Positions 44,700 to 55,523 of a stretch of 64,000 nt of DNA are shown here, piece after piece (position 1 is the first letter of the stretch; the number at the start of each line of letters is the position of its first letter). The position numbers and the translations under genes were made by a program. Source of the stretch: Adiantum capillus-veneris (lineage: Eukaryota; Streptophyta; Polypodiopsida; Polypodiales; Pteridaceae); the NCBI GenBank assembly GCA_014529385.2, contig CM043965.1, positions 64,699,190 to 64,763,189 on the forward strand. The letters are read 5' to 3'. The notes beneath the pieces were generated by a model, which did no database searches, was not told where the DNA came from, and worked only from the letters and a program-made list of their open reading frames with translations.

Positions 44700-45377
44700 A
44701 AAAAATTTAATTAACTCCCTGATGTTTGATCGCAACATGAACATACATATTTGCTTAATTTTCCTCACCTCTAGCACCTTGAGTATTGTTACCTTGAGCT
44801 CTTCCTTGAGGTCATTGATTTCCTCCTCCTCCTCTTAGACGAGGTTATCGATTGAAGTTATTCCCATTATTGCTATTATTGGGTAAAGAATCTCACAAAA
44901 AAGGTGGGTTTTTGGGTCTAAAATTTCCCTAAGTTTATGGGGGTCTTTGATTCTGATTGAAGATTTGTTGGGTGACATTCTGTTGAGTTTTAGGTGGTCT
45001 ATGTCTAAAATTCTTGAAATTTTAGTTTGGGTAATGGTACCTGGGCTCATAATTTTTTGATGATCCTATAAAGCTGGAGTAATTCAATGGGCAATCTCTG
45101 GATTGATGGTTAGGGTCAAGGCAGATGTAATAAAGGTGATCTTGCCTAGCATTCATATGCAATAAATGCTCCATTCTTTGCTGCAAACTCATCTTTAAGA
45201 CAAGGTCTTTTGATCTCTTGAATAGGAGGAGGTTCTAGATTCTTCTTCTCACTATTAAATAATTTGATCTCAATGGATTTACACACATCAAGAATATTTG
45301 CAAAATTTATTAGACAAAGAGTCCGATTTCTAGTCTTCACAAGATTGTGTAAACCCGACACAAATCATGCCAATTTG
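44700..45377 (-). pseudogene. Element B gag C-terminal part
   Basis: The frame gives FVSGLHNLVKTRNRT and then ANILDVCKSIEIKLF, matching the end of the gag core. Later YYICLDPNHQSRDC is the zinc knuckle with the first Cys changed to Tyr. The Gly/Gln/Asn-rich linker GGGGNQ-PQGRAQGNNTQGAR is nearly the same as the first bases of the window. Confidence 0.75.
45373..45377. repeat. Target-site duplication ATTTG (left) of element C
   Basis: Repeated exactly at 52087-52091. The two sides belong to the same gag frame of element B. Confidence 0.9.
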
Positions 45378-45771
45378 TGTTGAACCTACATCAGATCAGT
45401 ACTTGCACTTATGTTTAATCAATCAACTCTAAGTCAGTCGGATCTTAGTTAGTCGGAATTTGATAAGTCGGATTTTGGTCAATCGGATGTAACAGTTATA
45501 ACTGTCAGAAGTTCCTATTTAAAGGTCATGCTGGTTCATGCGAGAATGTAATTTTTGGGTTGAAATGGAAGTTATCTGTGGACCAAGATGAATATACTGT
45601 GTAGTCTCTTGTTCTATGCTTCATGCTTGTTCTGCAATCTGCTGTGTCGAAAGTTGATGAATGATGAAATGCTGATGAGTTGAATGTATTTGCCTTTGTT
45701 TTTACTCTGTCTTTAGTGTGTGTGACATGTTGTCAACACTTTAGTTCTGTTTGTGTTCAAGAACCCCAACA
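45378..45771 (+). repeat. Element C 5' LTR (394 bp)
   Basis: Bounded by TGTTG...CAACA and preceded by ATTTG. Repeated AGTCGGAT/AATCGGAT words occupy 45430-45490. A TATA-like TATTTAAAGG lies near 45512-45521. Confidence 0.85.
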
Positions 45772-45790
45772 CTTTGGCGATCCTGCTGTT
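45772..45790 (+). other. Element C primer-binding site region
   Basis: CTTTGGCGATCCTGC follows the LTR end directly. The TTTGGCGATC core is shared with element A. Confidence 0.5.
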
Positions 45791-45812
45791 GTGAATCTGT
45801 GGAGAATCATGT

Positions 45813-47240
45813 ATGTCACAACAAGAGAGGAGAGTAGGTAGAGTTTATTATACGAGGGCACGGGCGCGAGCAGGAAACCTTGATATTGATTCTTTTCATT
45901 ATGATGATGCCTCTGATGGAGAGGAGGATTTCGGTGACAGTGAACAGGAGTTATTGAACTAAGGGGCTGAGGGTTCTGTGAGAGCATATGGGAGGCACGT
46001 GAGGCAATTTGTTGGAGCACTTGCCTTGATAGGAAGACCTGTAGGGACAAGAAGAAGGCTTCAGTTTGACCCACTAGAGGGGGATACCAGGAAAAGACCT
46101 AGGAGACCACCCAGAGATCCTCCCATGGCCCATCCAAACCCTACAGTGAAAGTAGCCAAATTTAGAGGAAAGTTGAACGAAGATGCAGACTGTCATGCTG
46201 CCTAGTTTGAAACAAAGTGGCAGGCTAGTGGTTATCAGGCTTTGCATAATGACCAAACAAAGATGGAGCAATTTGCAGCTACATTAGAAGGAAAAGCCAT
46301 GAGTTGGTTTAGCCAATATGGTATAGCTATTTTTGCTACCTATAATGCTTTGAAAGTAGCTTTTTTACAGAGATTCAGAAAGGAGAAGACTCCTACAGAC
46401 ATTTTGAAGAAACTCAGGGTGATCAGACAAAGGGATATGGTGGTTGAAGATTTTGCTCAAAAGTTCAGAGTTTTGGTTCAGAGACTTCAGGGCAATGAGA
46501 GACCCACTGATGAGATGTTGGCAGGATATTTTTTGATAGGTTTGAGGAAAGATTTAAAGAATGCTGTGGCAAGTGTGGATATAGGTACAGGTTTTGCTGC
46601 ACTAGTTGATGCAGTAGTCAAAGTCGAGAAAAGACTTGGCAGACCCAAAATGAAGAGCAGGTCCAAAGAGGATGAGGATTCTGATGATCAGTCAGACTCC
46701 ATTGATGCCCATGAAACTGATGAAGATGCTGATTCACATGATGACACTGAGTCAAGTGATGTTGAAGAAAAGTCAAAGAAGAAGAAGAAAAGCACAACGA
46801 AGAAGTCCAAAAAGGATAAAGCAACTCAAGAAGGGGAATTGGTGAGTAAATTAAAGAGCATTGGTTATTCAGTGTTGGCACCCAAAGCTAAGTTGTATTG
46901 TGAAATATGTGACAAAGAAGGACATGCCACCTTTAGGTGTTGGTTTAACCCCAAGAATAGGGAGCAACCAAATACAGGAAGAGGTAGAGTTGAAGCTGCA
47001 GCAAATCAGGTTGCTCCATTTAGAGAAAGACAACCATTTAATAGACCACCAAGACCTCCAAGACCTCCAAGACCTCGTTGGAGAGAGCAAAACAATAATC
47101 AGAGAAGAGGAGATAGAGTGATTCCTTGTGTCTATTGTGGATCACCAGACCATTGGGTTGGTCTTAATTGTGAATTATGGGTTAGACACAGGGGAGAAAG
47201 AGGGATTCCCATTGTGAGGCTTGGTCAGGCAGACCAATAG
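45813..47240 (+). pseudogene. Element C gag
   Basis: A single frame runs from the ATG at 45813 (MSQQERRVGRVYYTR) through TAA 45960 and TAG 46203. It covers the capsid-like core with AATLEGKAMSWFSQYGIAIF, LRVIRQRDMVVEDFAQKF and LAGYFLIGLRKDLKNAV. A Ser/Asp/Glu then Lys-rich linker follows. CEICDKEGHATFRC is a zinc knuckle, and CVYCGSPDHWVGLNC is a second. TAG at 47238 ends this piece, but the frame stays open after it. Confidence 0.85.
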
Positions 47241-47738
47241 GGAGTGCAACAGCAACCACAAAATAATCAACCAGCTCAGGCCAATGTTATTTTGGTGGAC
47301 ATTCAGGAGCAGCAGGAACTAGAGACAATCATAATACATCAGGCTGAGCATAAGGAACATGAAGAAGGATGGTATTGTGATTGTTACCAATGTGGTCAGG
47401 TGGAAGAAGCTGAAGCATTGCCCATCACAAGAGCAAAAGCTAAGGGACCAATTAATTGGAGAGAGCAGAAAGATGTGAGGGATAAGGTTCATGAAAAAGT
47501 GCAGAGAGAGCAGGTTCAATATGCAGAAGAGAAGAATGAAGAGTTGGAGGTATCCAAGAAGCAGCATAAGCTTGACAAGCCAGGTTTGATGCCAACAAAA
47601 GAAGACAAAGATGGCAGACCAGAGGAGAGTCCAGCCTTTAGGCATTCTCAAGTAGCAAGCAATTGAAATTGCAGGTATGGTTTTCTTTGTGAACTTTGTG
47701 GTACTTAGAATGAAGGATTCAGATTCTTCCTACAAGAT
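47241..47738 (+). pseudogene. Element C gag-pol linker lacking protease
   Basis: The frame reads a Gln-rich start, an odd CDCYQCG pair, then ALPITRAKAKGPINWREQKD and a Lys/Glu-rich stretch to TGA 47664. TAG 47706 follows. No D-S/T-G or D-G-G protease site, nor an ILG/LLG closing motif, is present. Protease has probably been deleted. The linker resembles the Glu/Gln-rich segment between gag and protease in element A. Confidence 0.6.
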
Positions 47739-48989
47739 TTGATTCAGCTATTGCAGGAGTATAAAGATGTATTTTCTTGGGATTATCTACAGGTAAAGAG
47801 CATTGATCCTGAACTACATCAACATCACATTAATCTGAGAGAGGATGCTAAACCAATCATACAACACAGATACAGAATGAACCCCAATTTTGCAAAGCAA
47901 GTAAAGCAGGAAATAGATAAGTTATTGGCAGTTGGATTCATCAAGCCAGTTAATGAAGTGTCATGGTTGTCACCAATTATTGTTGTGCCAAAGAAGAATG
48001 GGAAGTTGAGGGTGTGTGTGGATTACAGGAAGTTAAATGCTGCAACTATTACTGATCCATTCCCTATGCCATTTTGTGATGCTGTGTTGGATGCAATAGC
48101 TGGACATGAGATGTATAGCTTTCTTGATGGTTTTTCAGGTTACAATCAGATTAAGGTAGCTCTAGAAGACCAACACAAGACAACCTTCATCACTGAGTGG
48201 GGAGCATTTGCATATACAGTGATGAGTTTTGGGTTGAAGAATGGTCCACCTTCCTTCAACTTTGTGGCTCATAAGACATTTGAACCTTATCTTCAGGATT
48301 TTATGAGGGTTTTTGTAGATGACTTTTCAGTATTTAGAAAGAAGGATGAGCATTTGGTTCACTTGAAGTTATGTTTGGAAAGATGCAGACTGTTTCACAT
48401 GGCCTTGAATCCATATAAAAGTGTACTTGCAGTCAGGAGTGGTATTTTATTGGGACATGTAGTATTTGCTGATGGGATGGCCATTGATGCCAAAAATATT
48501 GAAGCAATTCAGGAAGCCAAATCACCTCAGAATGTGAAGGAGCTCAGAAGGTTTGTGGGCAGGTTTGTGGGCCAGGTGAAGTGGCACTCAAGGTATATTA
48601 GATATTTGGCTAATATATGTGAACCTTTGACTCATCTTACAAAGAAAGACGTTGCCTTTAAATGGGATGAACCACAGGAGACAGCCTTTCAAATGTTAAA
48701 GAAAATGCTATCAATAGCACCAATACTGCAGCCTCCTGATTGGACATTGCCTTTTCATGTTTTTGTTGATGCATCGGATATTGCAATTGGAGCTGTGTTG
48801 ATGCAGGAAAAGGTCAGGGGATGGTATAGACCATTGTATTATGCAAGTAGGATGTTGACACCAGCAGAAAAGAATTACACTGTGACTGAGAGAGAAGCTT
48901 TGGGCATGGTATATTCATTGAATAAGTTCAGGCATTACTTACTCAGTAACAGGGTGATGTTTCATGTTGATCACCAAGCTTTGTTGTAA
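47739..48989 (+). pseudogene. Element C reverse transcriptase and RNase H start
   Basis: RT blocks are intact: GFIKPVNEVSWLSPIIVVPK, LRVCVDYRKLNAATITDPFP, MYSFLDGFSGYNQIKVALED (first catalytic Asp) and DFMRVFVDDFSVF (FVDD catalytic pair). A 12-base tandem duplication (AGGTTTGTGGGC) gives RRFVGRFVGQVKW where one copy is usual. RNase H begins PFHVFVDASDIAIGAVLMQE and reaches NRVMFHVDHQALL before TAA at 48987-48989, one codon change from sense. It would copy element RNA into DNA in the particle. Confidence 0.9.
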
Positions 48990-49009
48990 TTGGTTAAGAA
49001 GCCTATGCT

Positions 49010-50880
49010 CAGGGAGATTAGCAAGGTGGATGTTGCTTTTGCAGGAATTTGAGTTTGTGATTATTCATACTCCTGGGAAAGACCATGTTGTGGCAGATTA
49101 TTTGAGCATACTGGAAACAGGGGAATCTCCAACAGGTGTGGATGATCAGATGTTGGTGTACCTAACTGATGGGGTTATGCCAGGAGGGTTTTCACCTGAT
49201 CAAAGGAAGAAATTTGCATTGAAAAGTAGACCATTTTTGGTGATTGCAGGAGCATTATACAAGAAGGGTATTGATCAAGTGACAAGAAGGTGTGTTCCAG
49301 AATTTGAACAGTCAGCAGTTCTACAGGAAGCTCATTATGGACAAGCTAGTGGACATTTTTCAGGAGACATTACAGGAAAGAAAATTTTGCAGGCAGTTTT
49401 GTGGTGGCCTACTTTGTTAAAAGATGCACATGAGTATGCCAAAAGATGTGTGGTGTGTCAGAAGCTTGGTCAACCAGACAATAGGGACAGGATGTCAGAT
49501 CATCCTATTCTACCCCTGGAACCTTTTCAAAAATGGGGTATGGACTTTGTAGGACCAGTGAAGCCCACTAGCTCTAGGGGGAACAGGTACATTTTGGTTG
49601 CTACAGATTATTGTACTAAGTGGGTGGAAGCTGTGGCACTGAAGGATAACAAAGCACCCAGTGTGGCAAAGTTTTTATATCATAACATTATGACAAGATT
49701 TGGGTGTCCAGTTGAGTTGGTGAGTGATAGGGGGACACATTTTTTGAATGAGGTCATACATGAGCTGACTAAAACTCATATGATATTACACAAGAAGTCT
49801 ACCCCATATCCTCCCCAGGCCAATGGACAGGCAGAGAGTAGCAACAAAATTCTGAAAAAGATTGTGCAGCATGATCATAAGGATTGGGACCTGAAGTTGG
49901 ATTCAGCTCTGTGGTCATTCAGAACTGCTTTCAAAGTCACCACAGGGATGACACCATTCAGGTTGGTCTATGGGTTGGAATTTGTAGTACCTATGGAATT
50001 TGTGGTACCTAGCTTGAGAATTTCTGCTGAGAAAATGTCTCCTGCATTGTCAGTAAAGCATAGAAGTAAGTATTTGATGCAGCTAGAAGAGGACAGGCTG
50101 GTGAGTTCTTACATAACTGAGATTATCCAAAGGAGAAGACAAGCCTGGGTAGCTATGAATGTCAAGTTCAAACCGTTTAAAGTGGGAGATTGGGTGATGC
50201 TGTATAATTCTAGGCTTGGTCCATTCCCAGGGAAATTGACTTTGAGGTATAAGGGTCCTTATCAGCTTGTTGAAGATTTAGGCCAAGGCACATTTATAGT
50301 TGCTGATGTGTTTGGAACCAGAGAGGACAAACCAGCTAATGGATTCAGGTTAAAGAAATTTCAAGGTAAACCACCTCCCCATGACTGGTTGACACCAAAA
50401 GTGGTAGAAGCTGCTTTGTGTGAGGCAGTTGAATTAAAAAATTTTCAGAGTCAGCAAGCATTGCTATCAGGTGACTATGGTATTAGAAGTAATGTTGATA
50501 AGGGTTTCAACAGAGAACAAGTCATGAAGAAAGGTAGGAGGAGTGCTTGGCAAGGTTCTGATGAGTGGAGATTCAATTCACATAAACATAATTCAGTATG
50601 CAGTCATCTAGTGTGGTTCATCGGATGTTGGTTGATCGGAATCTGGTCCATCGGCATTTACTGGATCCGAATTTTTAAACCTGGAAGTAAATGGTTTAAT
50701 GATCAACAATATTTGGGTTTGCAGGGAGATTATTCGCCACTAGAGGTAATTATTGGGGCGCGGGAGCTGTCAAAGAGGTCATCCAGCGGATGTATGCAAC
50801 GTCATTTGCATGAAATGTTAGTCTCTTCGCCGTGCAAGTACTTAGCTGCTGATTACTTCTTGCAATCGCCTTCTTCATCT
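49010..50880 (+). pseudogene. Element C RNase H end and integrase
   Basis: A one-base indel near 49005 moves the frame; it resumes with GRLARWMLLLQEFEF and HTPGKDHVVADYLS (end of RNase H). Integrase follows: zinc domain with HYGQASGH and CVVC, core with WGMDFVGP, ELVSDRGTHFLN and ANGQAESSNK (complete D, D, E), then TPFRLVYG, and a barrel GDWVMLYNSRLGPFPGKLTL with RYKGPYQLVEDLG. All catalytic residues are present in this part. The open frame continues through a linker into the extra ORF. Confidence 0.9.
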
Positions 50881-50898
50881 ACTCCTTCATCAAGCACT

Positions 50899-51999
50899 AT
50901 GGCCCCTAAAGCAAAGCCTGTAGCAGCAGGCATGAGACCCGAGGCTAAAACTGAGTCGGCAGAGCCTGTCGCAACAAGGCTGAGGAGAAAGGGAATTAAC
51001 CTGAGGGTGGATATAAGCGATGAGGAAGAAGAAGAGTTCTCAGAGGAAGAACCGCCACCTTTGTCGGCAAATAAAATGCTGCAGAGTTTGATGGATCCGT
51101 ACACAGATCTCAAGATTGAGATGGAAGCTGATACAGAGAAGAATGAGAAGTGGCTCAGACAGTTGGGGCTTTATAAGTATGCATTGTTGCCATGGAAAGA
51201 ATGGAAAGGAAATTTTTATGCAAAGTCACAGGCAGAGTTGCTGAGGAAGACCAGAGGAGCAATATTTGATAAGATTGTGTTGTGCCCACAGGTGATTGCT
51301 GCAGTTTTCAAGTTACCATTCACAACAGTAGTTGTTCCACCTAAGTGTTCAGATGATTGTTTAAAGAAGGAGTTTGAGTCTAGAGAAGGAGCAAGGTTGT
51401 ATTACATGCTCAAAAATGTGGAGTATGGCTGCATGGAACAGTTAAAGTGGTATCTTGAGAGGGTGTGTTTTCTGGCTAAATTTGACTATATGTCAAAAGA
51501 GAATTATGATCCATTGGCATTTGCTGAGCAGGGAGGTTGTTTCAGTTGGGCACATTGGGTCCATGAAAAAATTCATGTAGAAGTGTTTACTCTAGATAGG
51601 AGGAAGCGTCAGTGCAACAGTAGATTGGCTCCATTCCTAGCTGCATTATTCAAGTATGCTGGGATGGTGAAAGCAGGAGAAACAGTGGTGCCAAATATCT
51701 CTGTTACTGCTGCCGAGTCGGAACTGCAGAAGAACAAAAGTAAAGAGCAGGTTGATGAATTGGACAAGCTTTTTGATGGAGAACCAGCAAAGAGAAAACA
51801 GTTTCAAGATTTGATGGAGGCTGGTTACACAGAGGAGGAGGCTAGAGAAGCTGTGGATAGCCCAGATTTCTTCCAAGACTTTGGTGAGTTATCTGTTTTC
51901 TCACAAAAAGTCCCTGCAGATGTTCAAACACCAGTAAGGTTGGGCAAAACATTTACTTTGTCCAAGAAGAGAAAGGTGAGTGCTCGTGTGATGAGTTGA
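50899..51999 (+). CDS. Element C extra ORF after integrase, 3' truncated
   Basis: The ATG at 50899 (MAPKAKPVAAGMRPE) is a better start than the frame upstream, which is a non-conserved Trp/Ile-rich linker. The protein has a basic-acidic N-terminus (RLRRKG then DEEEEEFSEEE), a globular part with VLCPQVIAAVFKLP, CFSWAHWVHEKIHVEVFTLD and LAPFLAALFKYAGMV, and a charged tail with TEEEAREAVDSPDF. It ends SKKRKVSARV, a monopartite nuclear-signal-like cluster, right at the deletion joint with the 3' LTR. The stop lies in LTR sequence, so the natural C-terminus is lost. It parallels element A's extra ORF in position and in basic/acidic layout. Function unknown. Confidence 0.65.
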   Translation: MAPKAKPVAAGMRPEAKTESAEPVATRLRRKGINLRVDISDEEEEEFSEEEPPPLSANKMLQSLMDPYTDLKIEMEADTEKNEKWLRQLGLYKYALLPWKEWKGNFYAKSQAELLRKTRGAIFDKIVLCPQVIAAVFKLPFTTVVVPPKCSDDCLKKEFESREGARLYYMLKNVEYGCMEQLKWYLERVCFLAKFDYMSKENYDPLAFAEQGGCFSWAHWVHEKIHVEVFTLDRRKRQCNSRLAPFLAALFKYAGMVKAGETVVPNISVTAAESELQKNKSKEQVDELDKLFDGEPAKRKQFQDLMEAGYTEEEAREAVDSPDFFQDFGELSVFSQKVPADVQTPVRLGKTFTLSKKRKVSARVMS

Positions 52000-52086
52000 A
52001 TGTATTTGCCTTTGTTTTGCTCTGTCTTTAGTGTGTGTGACATGTTGTCAACACTTTAGTTCTGTTTGTGTTGAAGAACCCCAACA
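51989..52086 (+). repeat. Element C 3' LTR, truncated to 98 bp
   Basis: Matches 45673-45771 from TGATGAGTTGAATG to CCCCAACA. About 296 bases of its 5' side, with the polypurine tract and the end of the extra ORF, are missing. Confidence 0.88.
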
Positions 52087-52091
52087 ATTTG
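52087..52091. repeat. Target-site duplication ATTTG (right) of element C
   Basis: Identical to 45373-45377. Confidence 0.9.
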
Positions 52092-52500
52092 ACTTCCTAA
52101 GTCATTCTTGCTTGAGCCTTACTTGACAAGGGTCCAGAAATGTTGATAGTATGATTCCAAATTTTTGGTTCATTGAGTACAATCAAGAAACTCATTCATG
52201 CGTTTTGAATCATATACCTTGTTTTGATAGTTCCTCTTCAATTGAATTTTTAAGATAATCCCAAGTTGTTGTTTTTGGGTTGATGTTGTTCTCATTACAA
52301 TGGTCTTTCCACCACGCTTGGTTTTCTTCTCCAATTTGAATTTGACAATAATGGATTTGTTCTCTATAGATGAATGAGGCATATGATCAATCCAATCCTC
52401 GAGAGCTTTGTCCACATCTTCTCCTTACTTGCTAAATCTCCCAGGTTGAGACTTGCAAAGCATAGCATCAATGTCTCGACCAATGATCATCAGTTGAGGT
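52087..52500 (-). pseudogene. Element B gag N-terminal part (other side of the nested insertion)
   Basis: On minus the frame reads ALEDWIDHMPHSSIENKSII and KFKLEKKTKRGGKTIVMRTT, continuing to YDSKRMNEFLDCTQ. In adjoining frames FGIILSTFLDPCQVRLKQE leads to the ATTTG site. Joined across element C, the frame continues as EVKLA-FVSGLHNLVKTRN with one stop. This is gag core of the gypsy type. Confidence 0.75.
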
Positions 52501-54140
52501 GCAATTAGAATATTGGTGCTTGCACCCACTCCACTCTACTGCACCATATCAAGTCAAGATCACTCTTAGTCCAAAATATCCTAGTCCATCTTAAAGATTT
52601 AAATCTATTAAATGTGAGTATGATATGGAAGAAGTCCCACTCTACAAGTTTGTCTAGAGTATTCCATTCATCTCTTCAAAATGAAGGTGCAAACATGTCC
52701 TCGTTTGCATGTGAATCATACCATTCTTGTGTGAGTGATCGGTTTGTCAAAGACATCTGCATATTTCTATGGACCATAGCATTTCTAAAGCTGAAATAAT
52801 CAATGAATTAAGTGAAATTATTGTGAAATTCATCCGGTGTCTGCCACCCATTTGTATGTTGTACACTGGAAAAGTTAGCCAGGCATTGAGGTCTATAATA
52901 GCCAATGAATAGAATATTTACATTGTGTGGGTTATGGATATTGAAACTCTCGAATAAGTCAAAGAATGATTCCAAAGACACTAAACTAAAATAATGGGTG
53001 ACATTACCTATACATTTCCTTCCCCAAACATTAAACATAACAATGTCAAAACACCTTGACACCATTACTAAAGGAATTAAAACTCTCGCTAATCAAGTCT
53101 CCTTCATTGATCTTAGGATAATCTCATGGGCATTGATGTACAATAGCCAATTGGTGATGATGATCTCTTTCCTCCCCACCAGTGTTTCTTTGTGCTCAGG
53201 TGGTCTAAACTTTGGGTTCCTTGAAGCATACTGGTACCATGCTCTAAAAGTATTTGGAACTACACAGTCCATGGAGACTAGCCTCATGTTGGGTGCCATC
53301 ATAGCATAGCTCCAATGACCAAAAATAATTGTCAATCTGGAGTGATGAGCTACCCGGCTAGGGCATGGAAACACTCACCCAATTAGTGAAATAATCATGG
53401 CAACACAAATGGTAACTCTATGAGGTGAATTTATTGGGCTATGAAGGAGCTAAGCCACAAAGATTGGCAATCTTGACATCCACTTATCTTCACCTCAAAT
53501 CAACCCAATCACACACACAAATGATTGCAACGACACAACCATCACTAATTCCATCATGCAACACACTAATCACAAGCACGCACACACAAATCTATTGAGC
53601 ATCCACACTCCAACCAAACCTACGTGCATACACAAAGAATAGAGGGCAATCACACAAGATTAGAGTGGGTTAATCAAAGCATCATAGGCAGTAAGAGAGA
53701 AGAAAGAGGCATATTGAAAGATAATTAAGCATTGATTAGTGTTAACCAAGTCACATGAGCAAGGAGAAGCTCAAGGACTCCATAGCCACACACCTCATGA
53801 GCTCTTACTAAGAGTGGTCTCAACAAATGAGCCTGAGAACCCTAATTCCATTTACACACTACCTTATATTCCTAGGATTAAAATGTGTATTTCTTGGGTT
53901 TCCAAGGCCTTTAGGGCTCCAGCTCTTATTGTATCTGTAACCTAGGCACACTAACTGATATATTCTTACATCTTGGAACTCTCATTAAGCCTGTAACACA
54001 TTATAATTATTACAATGGCTTAAAATAAATCAAGAAATTACAATATATGAACATTTTAGGAAACTATGAAAAATGTGTAACTCCAAACATTATTTCTTCT
54101 TTCTTTTTATCTTTGATGTGCACTTGTAAGGCTTGGGCCT
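52501..54140. other. No confident gene
   Basis: One minus frame (53374 to 52808) is open apart from a single TAG near 53092, about 185 codons with GGKEIIITNWLL-like text and WGRKCIGNVTHYFSLVSLES. It matches no family I know and may be chance or a diverged gene scrap. The rest is AT-rich without motifs. Confidence 0.35.
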
Positions 54141-54191
54141 TTAGCAGCTCCTGTTAACTGACGTCGGCTCAGTTAACATTCCCCCTTCCAT
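54141..54191 (-). other. Possible polypurine tract and LTR start of a copia-type element
   Basis: On minus GGAAGGGGGAA is followed by TGTTAACTGAGCC, and a GTTAACTGA/TCAGTTAAC inverted repeat sits just inside. This looks like a polypurine tract and the first bases of a 3' LTR whose body would extend toward 53.7 kb. No second LTR is seen. Confidence 0.35.
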
Positions 54192-55247
54192 TTTAATGAC
54201 CGTTCTCGAGTATTGTTGAGAAGTGTCCATGGAGGCTTGAAGGTTGTTGATTTCTTGTTGATGGGCTTTATTGTCTTCATGTGTCAATGAATCTGTTGAT
54301 GAGGTCCATTCTGATGTAGCATCTTGAATGTCCAAGTTTTTCTGTGGTGTGAGAGATTGTGTTCCATTTTCTCATTGTAGCAGCATAATGGTGTGGCTTT
54401 CTATTTATTTATGAAGAGTATGTGCAAGGGAAGAAGAATGGTGAGGTTCTAAATTAGGGTTAATACCTGGATGAACAAAGGAAAAAGAACCAGTGGGAAA
54501 AATGTGTCTTTGGGATATGCTCATTGTTTGAGTACGTATTAGCATGGAAAATATTAACAAAGTATTGAAGGAATTATTTGTTGATGGATATAGAAATAAA
54601 GTAAATATGGGGTAGCAATATGGGAAGTTGGTTTGCCTATTGTAGTCCACTCAAGGTGCATAGGTGGAAACAAAAAAGAGTGTCTAATGCATATGTACAA
54701 TGATGGGGTATCCTATATGCATACACAAAAATGCATGAAAAACAATATGCTATGCAAGAAATAATTCTAAGGGGCTCTTCAGAAAGAAGGTGTAGCTATG
54801 AGTGCAGCTTTGGAGCGAGCTTTGCAAGTGAGCTGTGGAGCGAGCTTTTGGGTTTTCTCGTGCCACGTGGCTGGTCTGACCTAAAAAATATCACCTTCAA
54901 AGCTCTCTTCCGACAGGAAAAAGCTCACTCTTGAAGCTTTCCATCCAATCAAGAAAGCTCACTTAAAAAGATTTTAAGATCTTTTGCAAGATCGCTCCCT
55001 ACTTCAATATGGCATAGGTACCAACTTGTGTGTCCTTATTTTTTGCCATGAAGGAAAGTAGGTCCTCCTTCCATTCTATCACCGTGTCTTTGTTTACTTG
55101 AAGGGCGCAATCTGCTATACCGTTGTTTGACATGTGAAGAGGAAGCTTTTATGTGTGTATGTGAATTGCATTTAAAAAACTAGGTATAAATAAGTAGGCT
55201 CAAAAATTTTTGTAGTATGAATGTGAGAAGCTCTCAAAATTCTTTTG
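54192..55247. other. No gene seen
   Basis: Short frames without motifs. 54785-54850 contains several GGAGCGAGCTTT-like words but no clear inverted repeat. Confidence 0.4.
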
Positions 55248-55400
55248 TCGTCTCAAGCGAAATACAAATTTGCATTGAAATGTTAAAAAAAAAAACGTGG
55301 ATGTTGCATGCTCTTCCTATTGTCACGCCCTAAAAAGGTACTCATATGTCACCAGTATTTAATCATCCTTAACTCTTGTGGCATCAAGACACAACAAAGG
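55248..55400. repeat. Third, partial copy of the MULE 3' flank repeat
   Basis: From GTCGTCTCAAGCG through GGATGTTGCATGCTCTTCC and TTAACTCTTGTGGCATCAAG it parallels 55524-55670 and 57655-57760, more diverged than these are from each other. Confidence 0.6.
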
Positions 55401-55523
55401 AAAGATACCGCAAGTGGTGGACTCAAGTTTTGAAGTGATACCTTACCCATTTTTGATTTCTTAGAATTAGACTTGAGAGCATCATTCTTCCTAAGTTTTT
55501 CACATGCTTGGAGTCTTACTAAG

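Larger units (their letters stand above)
42600..45377 (-). mobile_element. Element B: decayed Ty3/gypsy, downstream part (gag end to RNase H)
   Basis: On minus, text runs from gag middle (45377) through a mutated zinc knuckle, linker, protease (44652-44470), RT (44031-43480) and RNase H (to about 42600). Integrase is absent. The same family is seen at 1-720 on plus. Gag's N-terminal part continues at 52087-52500, because element C inserted at the ATTTG site. Numerous stops and frameshifts indicate an old insertion. Confidence 0.85.
45378..52086 (+). mobile_element. Element C: Ty3/gypsy nested in element B, with extra 3' ORF
   Basis: The left LTR (45378-45771) starts TGTTGAACC and ends CCCCAACA. 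The right LTR survives only as its last 98 bases (51989-52086), also ending CCCCAACA. ATTTG duplications flank both. The order is LTR, TTTGGCGATCC primer site, gag, RT, RNase H, integrase, extra ORF, LTR end. No protease motif was found. Stops and one RNase H frameshift inactivate it. Confidence 0.9.

Noticed and set aside
46618-47651. ORFs on minus opposite element C gag
   Set aside because: Antisense of the Lys/Asp/Glu-rich gag linker.
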